64,000 nucleotides of DNA from Knoxdaviesia capensis (taxonomy: Eukaryota; Ascomycota; Sordariomycetes; Microascales; Gondwanamycetaceae), in contig LNGK01000009.1 of NCBI GenBank assembly GCA_001510575.1, forward strand, positions 62,001-126,000, given 5' to 3'. A program made the position numbers and the translations under genes. Of this stretch, positions 1-10,344 are shown piece after piece. How positions within the stretch are numbered: position 1 is the stretch's first letter; every line of letters starts with the position of its first letter. A model generated the notes under the pieces. The model was given only the letters and a program-made list of their open reading frames with translations, was not told the DNA's origin and made no database searches.

Positions 1-148
1 ATGATACGAAGAGAACCGGACGTCAGCCCGGCACAAACGCCGGGGCCGGCCGTGCCCCCCACCCGTCCATGTTTCCTTCCTCAAACCCACCGCACAGTCC
101 TCGTTTGCCTGGCAACCTGCAGACAACCTTCGTCGTTGGATAAGTGTG

Positions 149-1387
149 CTACCCCACCGTTCCTTCGTTATCCTCTCCGTTATACAGCACCCGCTTCGTT
201 GTCGCGATGGTCACATCCGCAATCTCATACTCCACGGCAAGTCCCAAGATCATATCCGTCAACGGACCCGGAAGCATGGCACCGTACTTGGCTATAAGTG
301 CCAGCGCCACGCCGGTCACATGGGGTGCGGATAGCGACGTTCCGCCGACGAATCCATACCCGCCGGATGCCATGGCCACCTGGATATTCTCACCAGGGGC
401 CCAGATATCGACGGTCCGGCCCATGTTGGATGTCGCCGACCGCCGCATGCTGGGGCCGTGGTTGGCTACCACCAGAGCGCTCTCAACGTTGGAGGGCGAC
501 CAGTTCACCGCGTCCCCAGCATTGTTGCCCGCTCCCACGACTGACAGGACGCCGTCGGCGTACGCAACGTTGATAACCGTCTCGAGGGCTACCAGCGGGC
601 TTGTCTGCAGCGACATGTTGATAACCGCGCGACCGACCCGGCCGCGCGCCTTGATGTCGGAAACTGCCCACTCGATGCCGTTCATCAGTGCCACGACAGT
701 GTTCTGCCCCGGCTGGTCGCCCATGACCTTGACCGACACCAGCGTGACCTGGTCGCAGACACCGTAGCGAGTGGCGCCGATCACACTGGCCACCACGGTT
801 CCGTGGCCGCCGTGGTCCTCGTAATCGCTGGAGGCGAATGCCTTCCACGGCCGTTCAACCCGGCCAACGAGCTCCGAGTGGGCTGCGCTAATCCCGGAGT
901 CCATCACATATGCAAATGTTCCGCTGCACATGTGATCGTCAAAGCGGTATTCGTTCCAGGCCGTGAGCGGCGGCACCGGTCGAGTCTTGTGCGAGATCGA
1001 TCCCAGGTTCCATGAGGTGTCCGGCTCTACCAGCGTGGTGTAGTGGACAACCGCGTTGCGCTCCACAGCCAACACTTCGTCCTGCTGGCTAATGGCGGCC
1101 ACCGTATCGGCATCGAAGTGACCAGCGTAGATATTGGCCTTTCCTGCCCAGGTCTTGTAGATGCCTGAAGTGCCGTGGCTAGAGTTGCTTCGTGCGTGAA
1201 GGTTGTGGGCCCAGTTCAGATGCTCCTCGAACTTCACTGCAGCGACTCCCGGCTTGAGCGTGATGATGTACTCATCTGCAAAGTCGAATGTGCCAGCTTC
1301 CGGTTCTTGGGGTTGGGGGGCAGGATGGCCAGACACAAGACTGGCCGAGCCAGCTGTGATGGCAATCAGGATTGTCCAACTGCGCAT
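149..1387 (-). CDS. secreted subtilisin-like serine protease (peptidase S8, proteinase K-like)
   Basis: Extracellular endopeptidase of 412 aa in one open exon. Seen: a hydrophobic signal peptide at about residues 1-20 (ending SLVSG/HPAP), an I9-type propeptide inhibitor from about 38 (EYIITLKP) to about 116, then the S8 domain. Catalytic Asp163 (VMDSG), His195 (GGHGT), oxyanion Asn288 (GAGNN) and Ser351 (GGTSLSAPHVTG) are all present, so the enzyme looks intact. The length fits fungal proteinase K/oryzin-type enzymes (about 400 aa). Odd points: the usual second His of GHGTHVAG is Val197 here (GHGTVVAS), and there is no intron although fungal S8 genes usually have several. A TATTTAA-like stretch lies about 110 bp upstream of the ATG. 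The next gene, the G-patch factor, is on the same strand but unrelated. Family assignment is firm; substrate preference is unknown. Confidence 0.93.
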   Translation of the reverse strand: MRSWTILIAITAGSASLVSGHPAPQPQEPEAGTFDFADEYIITLKPGVAAVKFEEHLNWAHNLHARSNSSHGTSGIYKTWAGKANIYAGHFDADTVAAISQQDEVLAVERNAVVHYTTLVEPDTSWNLGSISHKTRPVPPLTAWNEYRFDDHMCSGTFAYVMDSGISAAHSELVGRVERPWKAFASSDYEDHGGHGTVVASVIGATRYGVCDQVTLVSVKVMGDQPGQNTVVALMNGIEWAVSDIKARGRVGRAVINMSLQTSPLVALETVINVAYADGVLSVVGAGNNAGDAVNWSPSNVESALVVANHGPSMRRSATSNMGRTVDIWAPGENIQVAMASGGYGFVGGTSLSAPHVTGVALALIAKYGAMLPGPLTDMILGLAVEYEIADVTIATTKRVLYNGEDNEGTVG

Positions 1388-2099
1388 TATGTCCGATGGA
1401 TAAAGTTGTTCACGGAGATATTAGTGCATGGGAATGAGATGTGACTTGGTGTTGATTCTAGTTGAGGGGGAGTGAATTTGTGCAGTAGGGCAAGACTTAA
1501 ATAAAGGCCCAGGAGCATAGCCCTAATCTTTATGTAAACCATAAAATCATAACCAGCTGTCGACACGACTAAGTCCTTACTCATGAAGCCCTAGAATCTC
1601 TCATCACATAGTGTGATGATGCATATCTGACTGATCTGACCGAATCTACGTGGAATAGAGGCAAAATCAAACGGGTTGGAGGGAGTAGAGAGCCATCTCG
1701 TCACGATACGCTAGAATAATGCGAGAACACGTCTGAAATGAGTCCCTTACGGCGGTGGTATCAAGTCTCAGAGAGAAAAAGGACCTCACGATGTTGTATA
1801 CTTGGGATGTATTGTACTAGCAACGGACGTATGCAGGGCCGGAGGGTGGGCCACCCCAGAAAGTGATATTCAAAGAAAAAAAGAAAAAGAGAAAAGAAAA
1901 AAGAAAAAAACCGGCCGAGTACGATAGTCAGGTTTAACTCTGATTCAGCATGTCACCGGCGATCAAGAAGAAGCATAACCGAAGTAAGGGCAATCTATAC
2001 GATCTGAAATCTGTCTCCCCTCCATGTTCAGTTATCGTGAGGAAATGCGCCAACCCGAATATCGAACAGTCTAGATCTGTCTCTCCGACTCGCCCTATA
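1388..2099. other. intergenic: protease promoter and 3' flank of the G-patch gene
   Basis: No coding signal seen. The right half contains a purine-rich A/G tract (about 1872-1911). The left half holds the TATA-like element of the protease on the minus strand. Confidence 0.6.
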
Positions 2100-4550
2100 C
2101 TACAACGCCATACGCTCCAGAGCCTTCTCTATCGTCACCAGCCCCATCTCAAACTGCTGAGTGACCGCCGGCAACCTCGCCACATCGGCGGGGTAAACCG
2201 CACCGCTCCACCACTCAAACCAATCAGCCACCTCCGCCAGGCTCACATCGTCCAGCGCCAGCCACTCGTCCAACTTCGCGTGCCACAGCGGGAACACCTG
2301 CGCGGCAACCACCTCGCCCAGCGCCGCGGGCGTGAGCACATCCGCCCACTGCAGCACCCCGGAGAGCGCCGGCAGGTAGGGCGCCTGGTCGGCGGGGTCG
2401 ACGCGGAAGTGGGTGCGCAGGAACCGGCCCATGCTGGGAAGCACGTGGTTGAGCAGCAGGGGGGGCCACTCGGTGCCGAGGAGCTCGCGCCACTGCGTGA
2501 AGCCGGGCACCGGCCCGCGCGTGTAGTCCCACGCATCAACTAGGTGCCGGAACTTGCGCTTGACTTCGGCCACCAGGCCCGTGCCGCGCGGGTCGAGGTG
2601 GTACCGCGGGAGGTGCTGTAGCCACGGGAACAGCCACACGTGCGGCAGGTCGCGCACTTGTCGCCGCTTGCGCGGGTTCCAGTCGGCGATGGCGGTGTCC
2701 AGTTGACGCACAATGTGGTCGAGTACCTGGGCGCGGACAAACGGAGGGAGCAGTGGCCCCCATGCCTCAAGGACTGCCATGGCGGGGGTCGGGTCGTAGG
2801 CATCCCAGTCGCGGATGGCTGCCAGTACGCGGGGCAGCCACACCTTGTACATGAGGCTCTCATAGGCCGTTGAAGCTTTGTTGTGGCGACGGAACACGGC
2901 GTTGTCATCGGCACCGTTGCGGTCAGTGTTATCAGTGCCCTTTGACTTGAGATCGCTGGGGAGCAGAACATGGCGTAGCGCCTTGAGGTCATCAACGTAA
3001 AGGTTAGGGGTAGCGAAAGGATTCCAGTCGGGATCCTTGAAGAAAGGATGGACAGCTGCGACAATGACATCGGCAAGCTCCAAGGAATCTGATCCGCTAT
3101 CGGCAGCTTGGCGAAGGCAGGCCATAGTCTCGGTCCAGTTGTCAACCAGGAGGGGCAGCCGAACGCTGACAGTCTCGACAAACATCTGGAGTAAGCGCAC
3201 ATGCTCGGCCAAGTCGGCGATCTCGGCGTCCTTGGCTGTGAGCTCACGGTCGACCCAGGTTTTGCGGTCAGACAGCTGGATCCATTCGTCTGAGAATATC
3301 GCAAGATCCATATGGGCCTTCCGGGTAATCTTTCTGGCCTCGGCGGCTTCGGCCGACAAAGCAGAGGCCGAGGTCGGTGTCATAAGGCCTGAAGCCGACG
3401 TGAGGTGGCGGTCTTCCGGGCCGGTCATGTCGAGAATCGGCGTGAAAGCATCGGGAATGTGGAGACCGGGAGCCGCTCTCTTGATCTCATCAGCAGTGAG
3501 GAATTTGGGCTTCTGGCGCTTGGAGGTCGGTGGAGTGCTCGAGGCGCTATGAGCCGATTTGGCCAGCGTCGTCTTGGACTTCTTCTTCTTGGACTTTTTC
3601 TTCTCCTCTTCTGAGTCCGAAACAGGCTCGCCACGAAGCCGGGCAGCGCGCTTCTCCTCCCGCCGCTCATGCTCCGACTTTTCTTTCACAGCACCAAGTC
3701 CAGCGCCCATCGGGCGCAAGTTAGCTTCGATGATAATCTTACGGCCCTGTCCCTCTTTTCCAAGACCTTGGCCGTCAACGTATCCCATCTTGGCCATCAT
3801 GCGTGCGCCAAACGACATCTTTGAACCGGCCCCTCGGCCGCTACCAAAGGCACTCGGGGCCGCGGTCTTCGGCTTCGGTGGCGGCTCGTCTCTAAGATCG
3901 TCACGGAGAACGGGTTCGCGGGCCGATGAAGGGACGAAGGCGGTGGCTGCAGCGGGCTTCGTGAAGGCTTGGCCGAACCCCCTGAAGGAGGGGCGGGCAT
4001 CGGGGCCGGGTTCATCGGCATCTTCACCATCGTCTCCAACTAGTTCGGATGAGGGCTTTTGCCAGGCAAATGCTGGACGGGAAGCTCCGCTAAAGCCTAA
4101 GCCAGCGCCACGGGAGTCGTCTTCATCTTCGTCATAATCGTCATCACCGTCGTTGTTGTCATTATTATCATTGCTCGGTTTCGCTGCGGGCGGAGTAATC
4201 GTGTCCTCTTCGCCGTCATCGTCATCGTCATCGTCGTCGTCATCATGAGATTCGTTCATATCCTGGGCACCCGATGAGACGAAGCTAGGGCCATTCCCGC
4301 GCAGCGACTTTTGCTTCCACCGCGCCCCTCGCCGAGCGTGGCCGTCGTCCTCGCTCTCCGAGCCGAAGATGCCTAGCGCCGCGCGCTCTTTCGGGTCTCG
4401 ACCGCCGAGTCGGCGCTTCTTGCGCGGCTGAAAGCTGGAGAACTCGTTGTCACCTCCATCAGAGAAGTCGTTGTCGTTGTCGTCGCTGTCGGATGAGGAA
4501 TCGCTTGCAGCCGCGGCAGCTTTGGTGAACTGGCGCGAAAACGGCTGCAT
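2100..4550 (-). CDS. G-patch/GCFC splicing factor, TFIP11/Ntr1 (Spp382) homologue
   Basis: In the family this protein activates the DEAH helicase Prp43 through its G-patch and drives spliceosome (intron-lariat complex) disassembly in the nucleus. Seen, 816 aa from this start: a Ser/Asp-rich N-terminus (FSRQFTK near the start, as in TIP_N regions), long acidic runs (about residues 100-145), a G-patch at about 246-290 (FGARMMAKMGY, GLGKEGQG), a Lys/Glu-rich linker, then a GCFC-type domain with WLPRVLAAIRDWD, LEAWGPLLPP, WNPRKRR and LPHVWLFPWLQHL. The frame stays open 75 codons further upstream, but that extension is hydrophobic and unlike the family, so I chose the ATG at 4550. The C-terminus ends soon after a conserved-looking WFEWW...FEMGL segment, close to the family end. 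No intron is needed. The closest alternative would be another G-patch protein, but the GCFC segment argues for this family. Confidence 0.9.
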   Translation of the reverse strand: MQPFSRQFTKAAAAASDSSSDSDDNDNDFSDGGDNEFSSFQPRKKRRLGGRDPKERAALGIFGSESEDDGHARRGARWKQKSLRGNGPSFVSSGAQDMNESHDDDDDDDDDDGEEDTITPPAAKPSNDNNDNNDGDDDYDEDEDDSRGAGLGFSGASRPAFAWQKPSSELVGDDGEDADEPGPDARPSFRGFGQAFTKPAAATAFVPSSAREPVLRDDLRDEPPPKPKTAAPSAFGSGRGAGSKMSFGARMMAKMGYVDGQGLGKEGQGRKIIIEANLRPMGAGLGAVKEKSEHERREEKRAARLRGEPVSDSEEEKKKSKKKKSKTTLAKSAHSASSTPPTSKRQKPKFLTADEIKRAAPGLHIPDAFTPILDMTGPEDRHLTSASGLMTPTSASALSAEAAEARKITRKAHMDLAIFSDEWIQLSDRKTWVDRELTAKDAEIADLAEHVRLLQMFVETVSVRLPLLVDNWTETMACLRQAADSGSDSLELADVIVAAVHPFFKDPDWNPFATPNLYVDDLKALRHVLLPSDLKSKGTDNTDRNGADDNAVFRRHNKASTAYESLMYKVWLPRVLAAIRDWDAYDPTPAMAVLEAWGPLLPPFVRAQVLDHIVRQLDTAIADWNPRKRRQVRDLPHVWLFPWLQHLPRYHLDPRGTGLVAEVKRKFRHLVDAWDYTRGPVPGFTQWRELLGTEWPPLLLNHVLPSMGRFLRTHFRVDPADQAPYLPALSGVLQWADVLTPAALGEVVAAQVFPLWHAKLDEWLALDDVSLAEVADWFEWWSGAVYPADVARLPAVTQQFEMGLVTIEKALERMAL

Positions 4551-4850
4551 GACAAATGAGAGAATCTGGCAGTAGAAAGCAAAGAAAAGAAAACTAGTAG
4601 AGCACGATAGATCAATATAGGAGGTCGTTGGTGAGTTATCCCCACGCAAAAGTGTGTTCAAGAAAGATGTACGTGATTGAAGAGGTTCGAAAAAGAACAG
4701 AAAGACAAAAAAAAAGTAAGCTTCCAGAAAAAGACGATGATTCAACGCGCCTATCTTATCGCGTCTAGGCTCCAAAGGCGGTGTAGCGCAAACGCAAAAG
4801 ACCTGGCAGAATGCTCTTTCAGGGTAGCTTATATAGCTTGGCGGTGAGGG
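4551..4850 (-). promoter_or_regulatory. 5' region of the G-patch gene with TATA-like box
   Basis: A TATATAAG element (minus strand, about 4829-4836) lies about 280 bp upstream of the chosen ATG. The stretch between is A/G-rich on the plus strand and reads as leader. Placement is inferred from the motif only. Confidence 0.4.
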
Positions 4851-5565
4851 TTGGCCATAGAAATGGGAGCTCCTGTGGCATCAGAACAGATCAGATTCAC
4901 GCATGAACAACTGTCCTATCTCGTTCTTCAGTCATACACTACGAGCATGCGCACGTTACTTACCTCCTCCGATGAGTACGGCAATCACTGTTCCGACAGT
5001 TTGTGCCTGAGTGAAGATATCAGGACAGCACCGAATGACGCCGGAGCAAAGAAAATCCTTACGTATTTTCTTAGGCATTGGCTCGATCTAAGATCACGAA
5101 TAGCTTGGATCCTGAAGACCTCAACGGGGTTTCTCCGACTATTTATTTCATTCACTATGATGTAGCTACGGCCGAAATGCAATCCACTCGTTCTGGAGGT
5201 AGAAACGTCACTTTATTCGACTATTCGACGAGAAAAACCAGCAGACACCCCTCGGTGGGCTCGCTCAAAATGGCTCTATAAGAAGACCGAAGACTCCCGT
5301 TTTTGATATTAATCACGATGGATCCCTGACAAGGCATCTTTGGCGACACTGCGGTTTATCAGAGAGAGGGGGAGAGAGGACACCTCTAACACCAGTGACC
5401 AACAGCCCCGATTTGAACCAGTCACGACGGGTGACGCGTCCCGTACAGTACGTTGTGCAACAGCCGGTTGTCCCATCACCACAAACGCCATACACCCAAC
5501 CCCAGGTCAGCGGAATCCAGCACGGAGCTCCGCTTCCGCCCGGTGCATCGGCCTACCAGATGTGA
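4851..5565 (+). pseudogene. coding-like island, probably a decayed gene fragment or unassigned exons
   Basis: Three plus-strand frames are open in succession. Frame starting 4851 gives about 100 codons. A second frame opens right after an acceptor-like TTTTCTTAG (ends 5074) and runs to a stop at 5279-5281, reading peptides such as SLDPEDLNGVSP and TRKTSRHPSVGSLKMAL. A third frame is open from 5203 to the stop at 5563-5565 (120 codons, no early ATG) and reads TPVFDINHDGSLTRHLW and then a Pro/Gln-rich tail ending PPGASAYQM. The peptides look like real protein rather than random translation, and the switch between overlapping frames at about 5203-5281 suggests a frameshift or missed splice sites. 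I do not recognise the family. It could instead be chance open frame. Confidence 0.3.
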
Positions 5566-7365
5566 AATGTTTCTGAATATTTTGGTGGCGCACATTCATT
5601 TACCGGTGGTGATGAATCTGGGTTGTGTCACTTGTCTGGCGTTTTGCTTGGGGGCTATTGGGTCCTTGTGTCTTAATATCATGTGCCACCTTTTCGCCCT
5701 TTTATTATAGATGGATCTAATAGATATTATATGAGTTTGAAAGTGATAGAGGTGTTGACTCTAATTTATACCTGCTATGTATGCTCTATGACATAGATTG
5801 GTTCAATATCAAGATGAAGTTAGCTGAGGTTTCTACTGACAGCTGCAAAGAGCTGTGCTGCCAGCTGGCCAGCGAGTATTACTTGGTCCACCGGGCAACA
5901 GGAAAGAGCCTAAGTCTGTTGTCTGTTGTTTGAGCCTGGGCTGCCCCTTCCCTGTTTTTTGGCCTAAACTCCCTAGATTGCACCTTCCAGTGTTTGCTCT
6001 TGTTTTGTTTCCCTGATTACATACACACGATCACTACCCACACTTTTTGTCTCCTTGATATTTTATTTTCCTTTATCCCCCCAAATAATCATCACCACCA
6101 TATCTTGGTATTTGCTTCATTTCCATTCTCCCTCTCACCTCTGCTTTTGTCCTTCTTAGCAAATCTTAGTTTCTTACTTAGTTCATCCATTTCGTGGTAT
6201 AATCATATTGTTTAATAGGTCTTATCATCCTCACTTCACTACCACTTCTCTTCCGTTTTGCTCTTCCCTGTCGGCATCTGCTTGGCTCCGGAGAAATAAA
6301 CACACATCACGACCCCTCGTCGCCGTTTCAATTCCCTGCCGCTGTCACCGGTTTTTGCCGCCCCCGACCGACGCTTTGAGGCCGCCCTTTCCGGATCCTT
6401 CTCCGCCGGATTTCCTTCGCCGATATTGCTCTCTGTCACCGCTCCCACAAGCTGTTTCCTCCGGCTACTCGGAAGCCCCCCGTTGTCGCGTCCTTCCGCT
6501 CCCTCAAACGCCGACGATCCCTAGATTACCACATCCCGCAGCCCTGAAAAAGGCAGGACCAGCTCGTGCTCCGTGAATATCCGCTCTCGCGATCTTCCGC
6601 TCCTGTCGTGCTCGATTGGAGAATCTCCCAGCTCTGCGCCACACAGTTCGTCCTCTCTGTGAATAATCTCGCGCCTCACACACATCCAGCCGTGGCTTCA
6701 CTGCCAACTGTTTCACCGTGAGGAACTCCAAGGTACGCTTTCTTTCTTTCAGGTGATCTCGTGTCCGTGTCTGTGGCCTCTCTCTGCCTCTCCTCCTATC
6801 ATTCTCTGTCGCCGTGTCTCCGTGTCTCTGTGTCTCGTGTCTTTCTTTTCTTGTGGCTCTCACATTGTGCCTCTTCTTCTCCTGTCTCGCGTGGCTTCGC
6901 CTGCTTTCGCTAGTCTGGCGATTCCGCTGCTGTCGCTGTGTGTTCTTGACTCTGTAAAATGTCCTGTGCGATGCACTTCCCCCTCCTCCTTCCCTCCCTT
7001 CTTCATGCCTCTCTTTCCCTCATGTGTCTTGGCCAGGTCCAAACCAGCATTTCAGGTCTCGATCTTCTGCTCTTTGCCATTTTCCTCTGGCTTCTTTCTT
7101 GGTTCTCTACGGCTTCTGTTCACATTGCTGTGTCTATTCCTCATCCCTCCAAATCCCCCGTGTTTTCGCTGCCTTCCCTTCATTATCTTGCCATGGTGGT
7201 CCAGACATGGATGTGAACCATTCTCGGAGAACGCCAAAATGGATTGGAAAGCTGATGAACTCTATAGGCCATTCTCGTGTGTCTCCGACTTCGCATTCCA
7301 CTCGATTTCGCATTCCAGACCCTCCCCGTCCGAATTTCTCAGTGACAGACGCGCCACTGTTCAAT
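5566..7365 (+). promoter_or_regulatory. promoter and long pyrimidine-rich leader of the Stu2-family gene
   Basis: From about 5990 the plus strand becomes strongly C/T-rich and stays so up to the start codon at 7366, with many upstream ATGs and several GTACGC/TTTCAG-like splice-site pairs (for example around 6733-6752). This is typical of a long, possibly spliced, fungal 5' leader. Open frames here are low-complexity and are not believed to be genes. Confidence 0.5.
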
Positions 7366-10344
7366 ATGGCCGACGAAGAAGACTTCAGCTCCATCCCGAT
7401 CGTAGATCGATTCACCCACAAGGTATGAGCTACCACCACATCATGCGGGGTCCCGTGTCCGGGAAGAACAGCCGCAAAACTCTTTCTTCTTTACGCACAA
7501 TCTTACCTATATATTGTTCTCTTTTTCCCTCTAGTCCTGGAAAGCCCGTAAAAGCGGCTACGAAGAAGCCGCTGCTCAGTTCGAGAAAACCGTCGACGAA
7601 TATGACGCCACCTTTCGGCCATTCTTGCAAGAAGGCAGCCTGTGGAAGGGTGCCGTTGCCGACTCGAACGTCGCCGCCCAACAAGAGGGTATCGCCGCGC
7701 TTTGTGCGTTTCTAAAGTACGGTGGTCGAGACCAGTGCGTACGATCCCGAAGCCATGCCGTTTCCGCCATTGTCGAGAAGGCTCTTGCCTCCACCCGTGC
7801 CGCCACAAAGACCAGCGCCGTCGAGGCACTGCTCCTATTTGTTGAGCTAGACTCGGCAGCCCCGATCATCGAAGACCTCCTCCCCGCTTTATCGAACAAG
7901 CAGCCGAAGATTGTCGCTGCCACCCTAGCCGCCCTAACCGCCATCTTCCACAACTACGGTTGCAAGATTGTCGATCCCAAGCCCGTGCTTAAGATCTTGC
8001 CCAAGGCCTTCGGCCATGCCGACAAAAATGTGCGAGCCGAAGCAACGAACCTGAGTGTTGAGTTGTACCGGTGGCTCCGGGAAGCCATGAAGCCCCTGTT
8101 CTGGGGCGATCTCAAGCCTACCCAGCAGAGTGACCTCGAGGCGCAATTCGAAAAGGTCAAGGCCGAAGGTGCCCCCAAACAGGAGCGTCTGTTGCGGTCA
8201 CAACAAGAAGCCCTTGCACGTGCCCCCGCCGCTGCTGAAGTTGACGATGCCGGCGACGATGATGGTGGTGACGACGCTGCTGTCGAAGTCGATGTGTTTG
8301 ATCTAGCCGAGCCGCAGGATGTGTTGAAGAACATCCCCAGCAACTTCTCCGACGGTCTGGCATCATCCAAATGGAAAGAGCGCAAAGAAGCCCTCGACGC
8401 TCTTCATGCTCTGCTCGACGTTCCCCGTATCAAGGATGGCGACTTTCACGAGATCAACCGCGGTCTAGCAAAGTGCATGAAGGATGCCAACATCATGGTG
8501 GTCACCACGGCTGCTCAGTGCATCGAGCTGCTTGCCAAGGGCCTCCGCCAGAGCTACGGCAAATACCGCGCCACTGTCATGGCTCCGATCATGGAACGGT
8601 TGAAGGAGAAGAAGCAGGTTGTTGCCGACGCTCTTGGTGCCGCCCTCGACCAGGTGTTCCTTGCTACTAATCTGACAGACTGCCTCGAAGACATCCTCGC
8701 CTTCCTCACCCACAAGAACCCTCAGGTCAAAGAGGGCACCATGAAGTTCCTAATCCGCTGCCTTTGCACCACCCGTGTCGTGCCGGCGAAGGCGGAGATC
8801 CAGACAATTGTTGAGGCTGCCAAGAAGCTCCTGTCCGAGTCGAGTGAAGTTCTGCGGTCTGGTGGTGCTGAAGTGCTGGGAACTATCATGAAGATCATCG
8901 GAGAGCGGGCCATGAACCCCCATATGGAGGGACTTGACGATATCCGCAAGACCAAAATCAAGGAGTTCTTCGAGTCTGCTGTGGTCAAGGCCAAGGACAA
9001 GCCGAAGCCGGCGCCGGCTCCCGCCCGGGCACCCCCTAGTGGGCCGCCCAAGAAGATTGTCGGAGGCCGGAAAGCGCCTGCCAAGAAAGTCGGCGCGCCC
9101 ATCATGCCTCCCGAACCCGATCTGGCCCCTCAACCTACCGCTAGACCTGCTGCCAAAGTGGGAATGCCCAAGGCGTCCGGCCTTGCTGGCCTGAAGGCGC
9201 CCCAGAAGCGTCTTGCTGCCCCTGGCAGCTCTCTCGCCTCCCCGAAGCGGCCAACCTCTACTGCTGGACCGCCCATCATGCCGGAAGACGAGCCCGCAGC
9301 ATCTCCCCCTCAAGCCTCCGCGCGGCCCGGCATGCGGGGCGGCCTGGCCGGACGGTCACTCACGAAACCCGCCACTGCCCCCATCATGCCGCCCGACTCA
9401 CCCACGCCGCCACCGTCGTCCTCGTCATACTCGATGGCGGGAGGCTTCATGCCGTTGGAGCGGGCCGAGCTGGAAGAGCTCCGCGCCGCCAACGACCGGC
9501 TGATGCGCCTGATTGAAGACTTGAAGCAAGACCGCGGCAAGTTGGTATCGGAGATCCAGGAGCTCAAGAACAGCAACGCCAGCCTAATCGAGGACCACAC
9601 GCGCGACGTGCTCAGCATCAAGGCCAAGGAAACCCAGCTAGTGCGGGCGCGCAGCGATGCCGAGGCCACCGAGCAGACCAACGAGCGGCTCACGCGCGAG
9701 CTAGACCGCCTCAAGCGCGCCCTCAGCCACGCCGAGGGCCTGACGCCCAGCAACAACGGCATGCAGAGCCCATCGGGCATGACGTCCCCGACGCACGACG
9801 ACGCGGGGATTTTCCGCGACGGTGGCGCGCCGGGTGGCTTTGCCCGTCCCGGCTCAGCCAGTCGCAACCGCATCAGCTACCAGAGCACGTTTTCCGAGGA
9901 GAAGGAGAACGGCGAGTCGGTGTACCCGCCGCGCTCGAAGCTGAGCCCCGAGCTGCGGTATCCCGCGGCCATGTCCTCAGCCGGCGCGGGCGGTGGCCCC
10001 GGTGGCGTGTCGGTGTCGGGTCGGGGATCGCCGGCCCGTGGATTCCGCTACGCCGCCGCATCCGGTGGTGGTGAGGATCACCATGGAAACGGTGGTGGTA
10101 TGGGTGGAGGCCACCGAAGCCTGCCGCAGCCGTCTGCGCAAGCACCTGCTGCCGGAGGTCCTCCGGGCGGCGGTGAGAACTGGAAGCGTGCTGCCGAGGT
10201 TACGAGCCAGCTGAAGGCGCGGATTGAGCAGATGAAGGTTCGTTTTTTCTCTTTTTCCATTCGTCGTTGATGCAAGTTGTAGCCATTTTCTAACTGGTCT
10301 TCTTAACGATACTACAGGCCAAACAAGGCATCACACGGCCGTAA
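7366..10344 (+). CDS. XMAP215/Dis1/Stu2-family TOG microtubule-associated protein (AlpA/Alp14-like)
   Basis: Microtubule polymerase at plus ends and spindle pole bodies. Three exons, join(7366..7422, 7535..10237, 10318..10344), 928 aa. Exon 1 gives MADEEDFSSIPIVDRFTHK and joins in phase to SWKARKSGYEEA, the classical start of TOG1 in this family. Domains: TOG1 about 1-235, an acidic linker about 252-272, TOG2 about 277-505, a basic Pro/Ala/Lys linker with three IMP(P/E) repeats, a dimerising coiled coil about 660-752, a Gly/Ser-rich tail and a final helix ending QMK/AKQGITRP. Two TOG domains plus a coiled coil is the yeast/fungal layout. Intron 1 is 112 nt. Intron 2 (80 nt) has a CTAAC branch site and a GTTCGT donor. 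If intron 2 is retained the protein ends after ten different residues. The gene is convergent with VPS13. Confidence 0.93.

Noticed and set aside
3530..4137. plus-strand frames antisense to the G-patch gene
   Set aside because: Shadow of Ser/Lys/Asp-rich coding on the minus strand.
4550..4775. 75-codon N-terminal extension of the G-patch protein
   Set aside because: Hydrophobic, Phe-rich and unlike the family N-terminus, which begins at the downstream Met (MQPFSRQF).
5410..5419. GGTTCAAATC on minus, resembling a tRNA B box
   Set aside because: The flanking bases do not pair into a T-arm and no A box or acceptor stem is found at the right distance.
6753..7715. 320-codon plus-strand open frame upstream of the Stu2-family start
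   Set aside because: Pyrimidine-tract translation (Ser/Leu/Pro/Phe-rich) that overlaps the true exon 1 and exon 2 in another frame.
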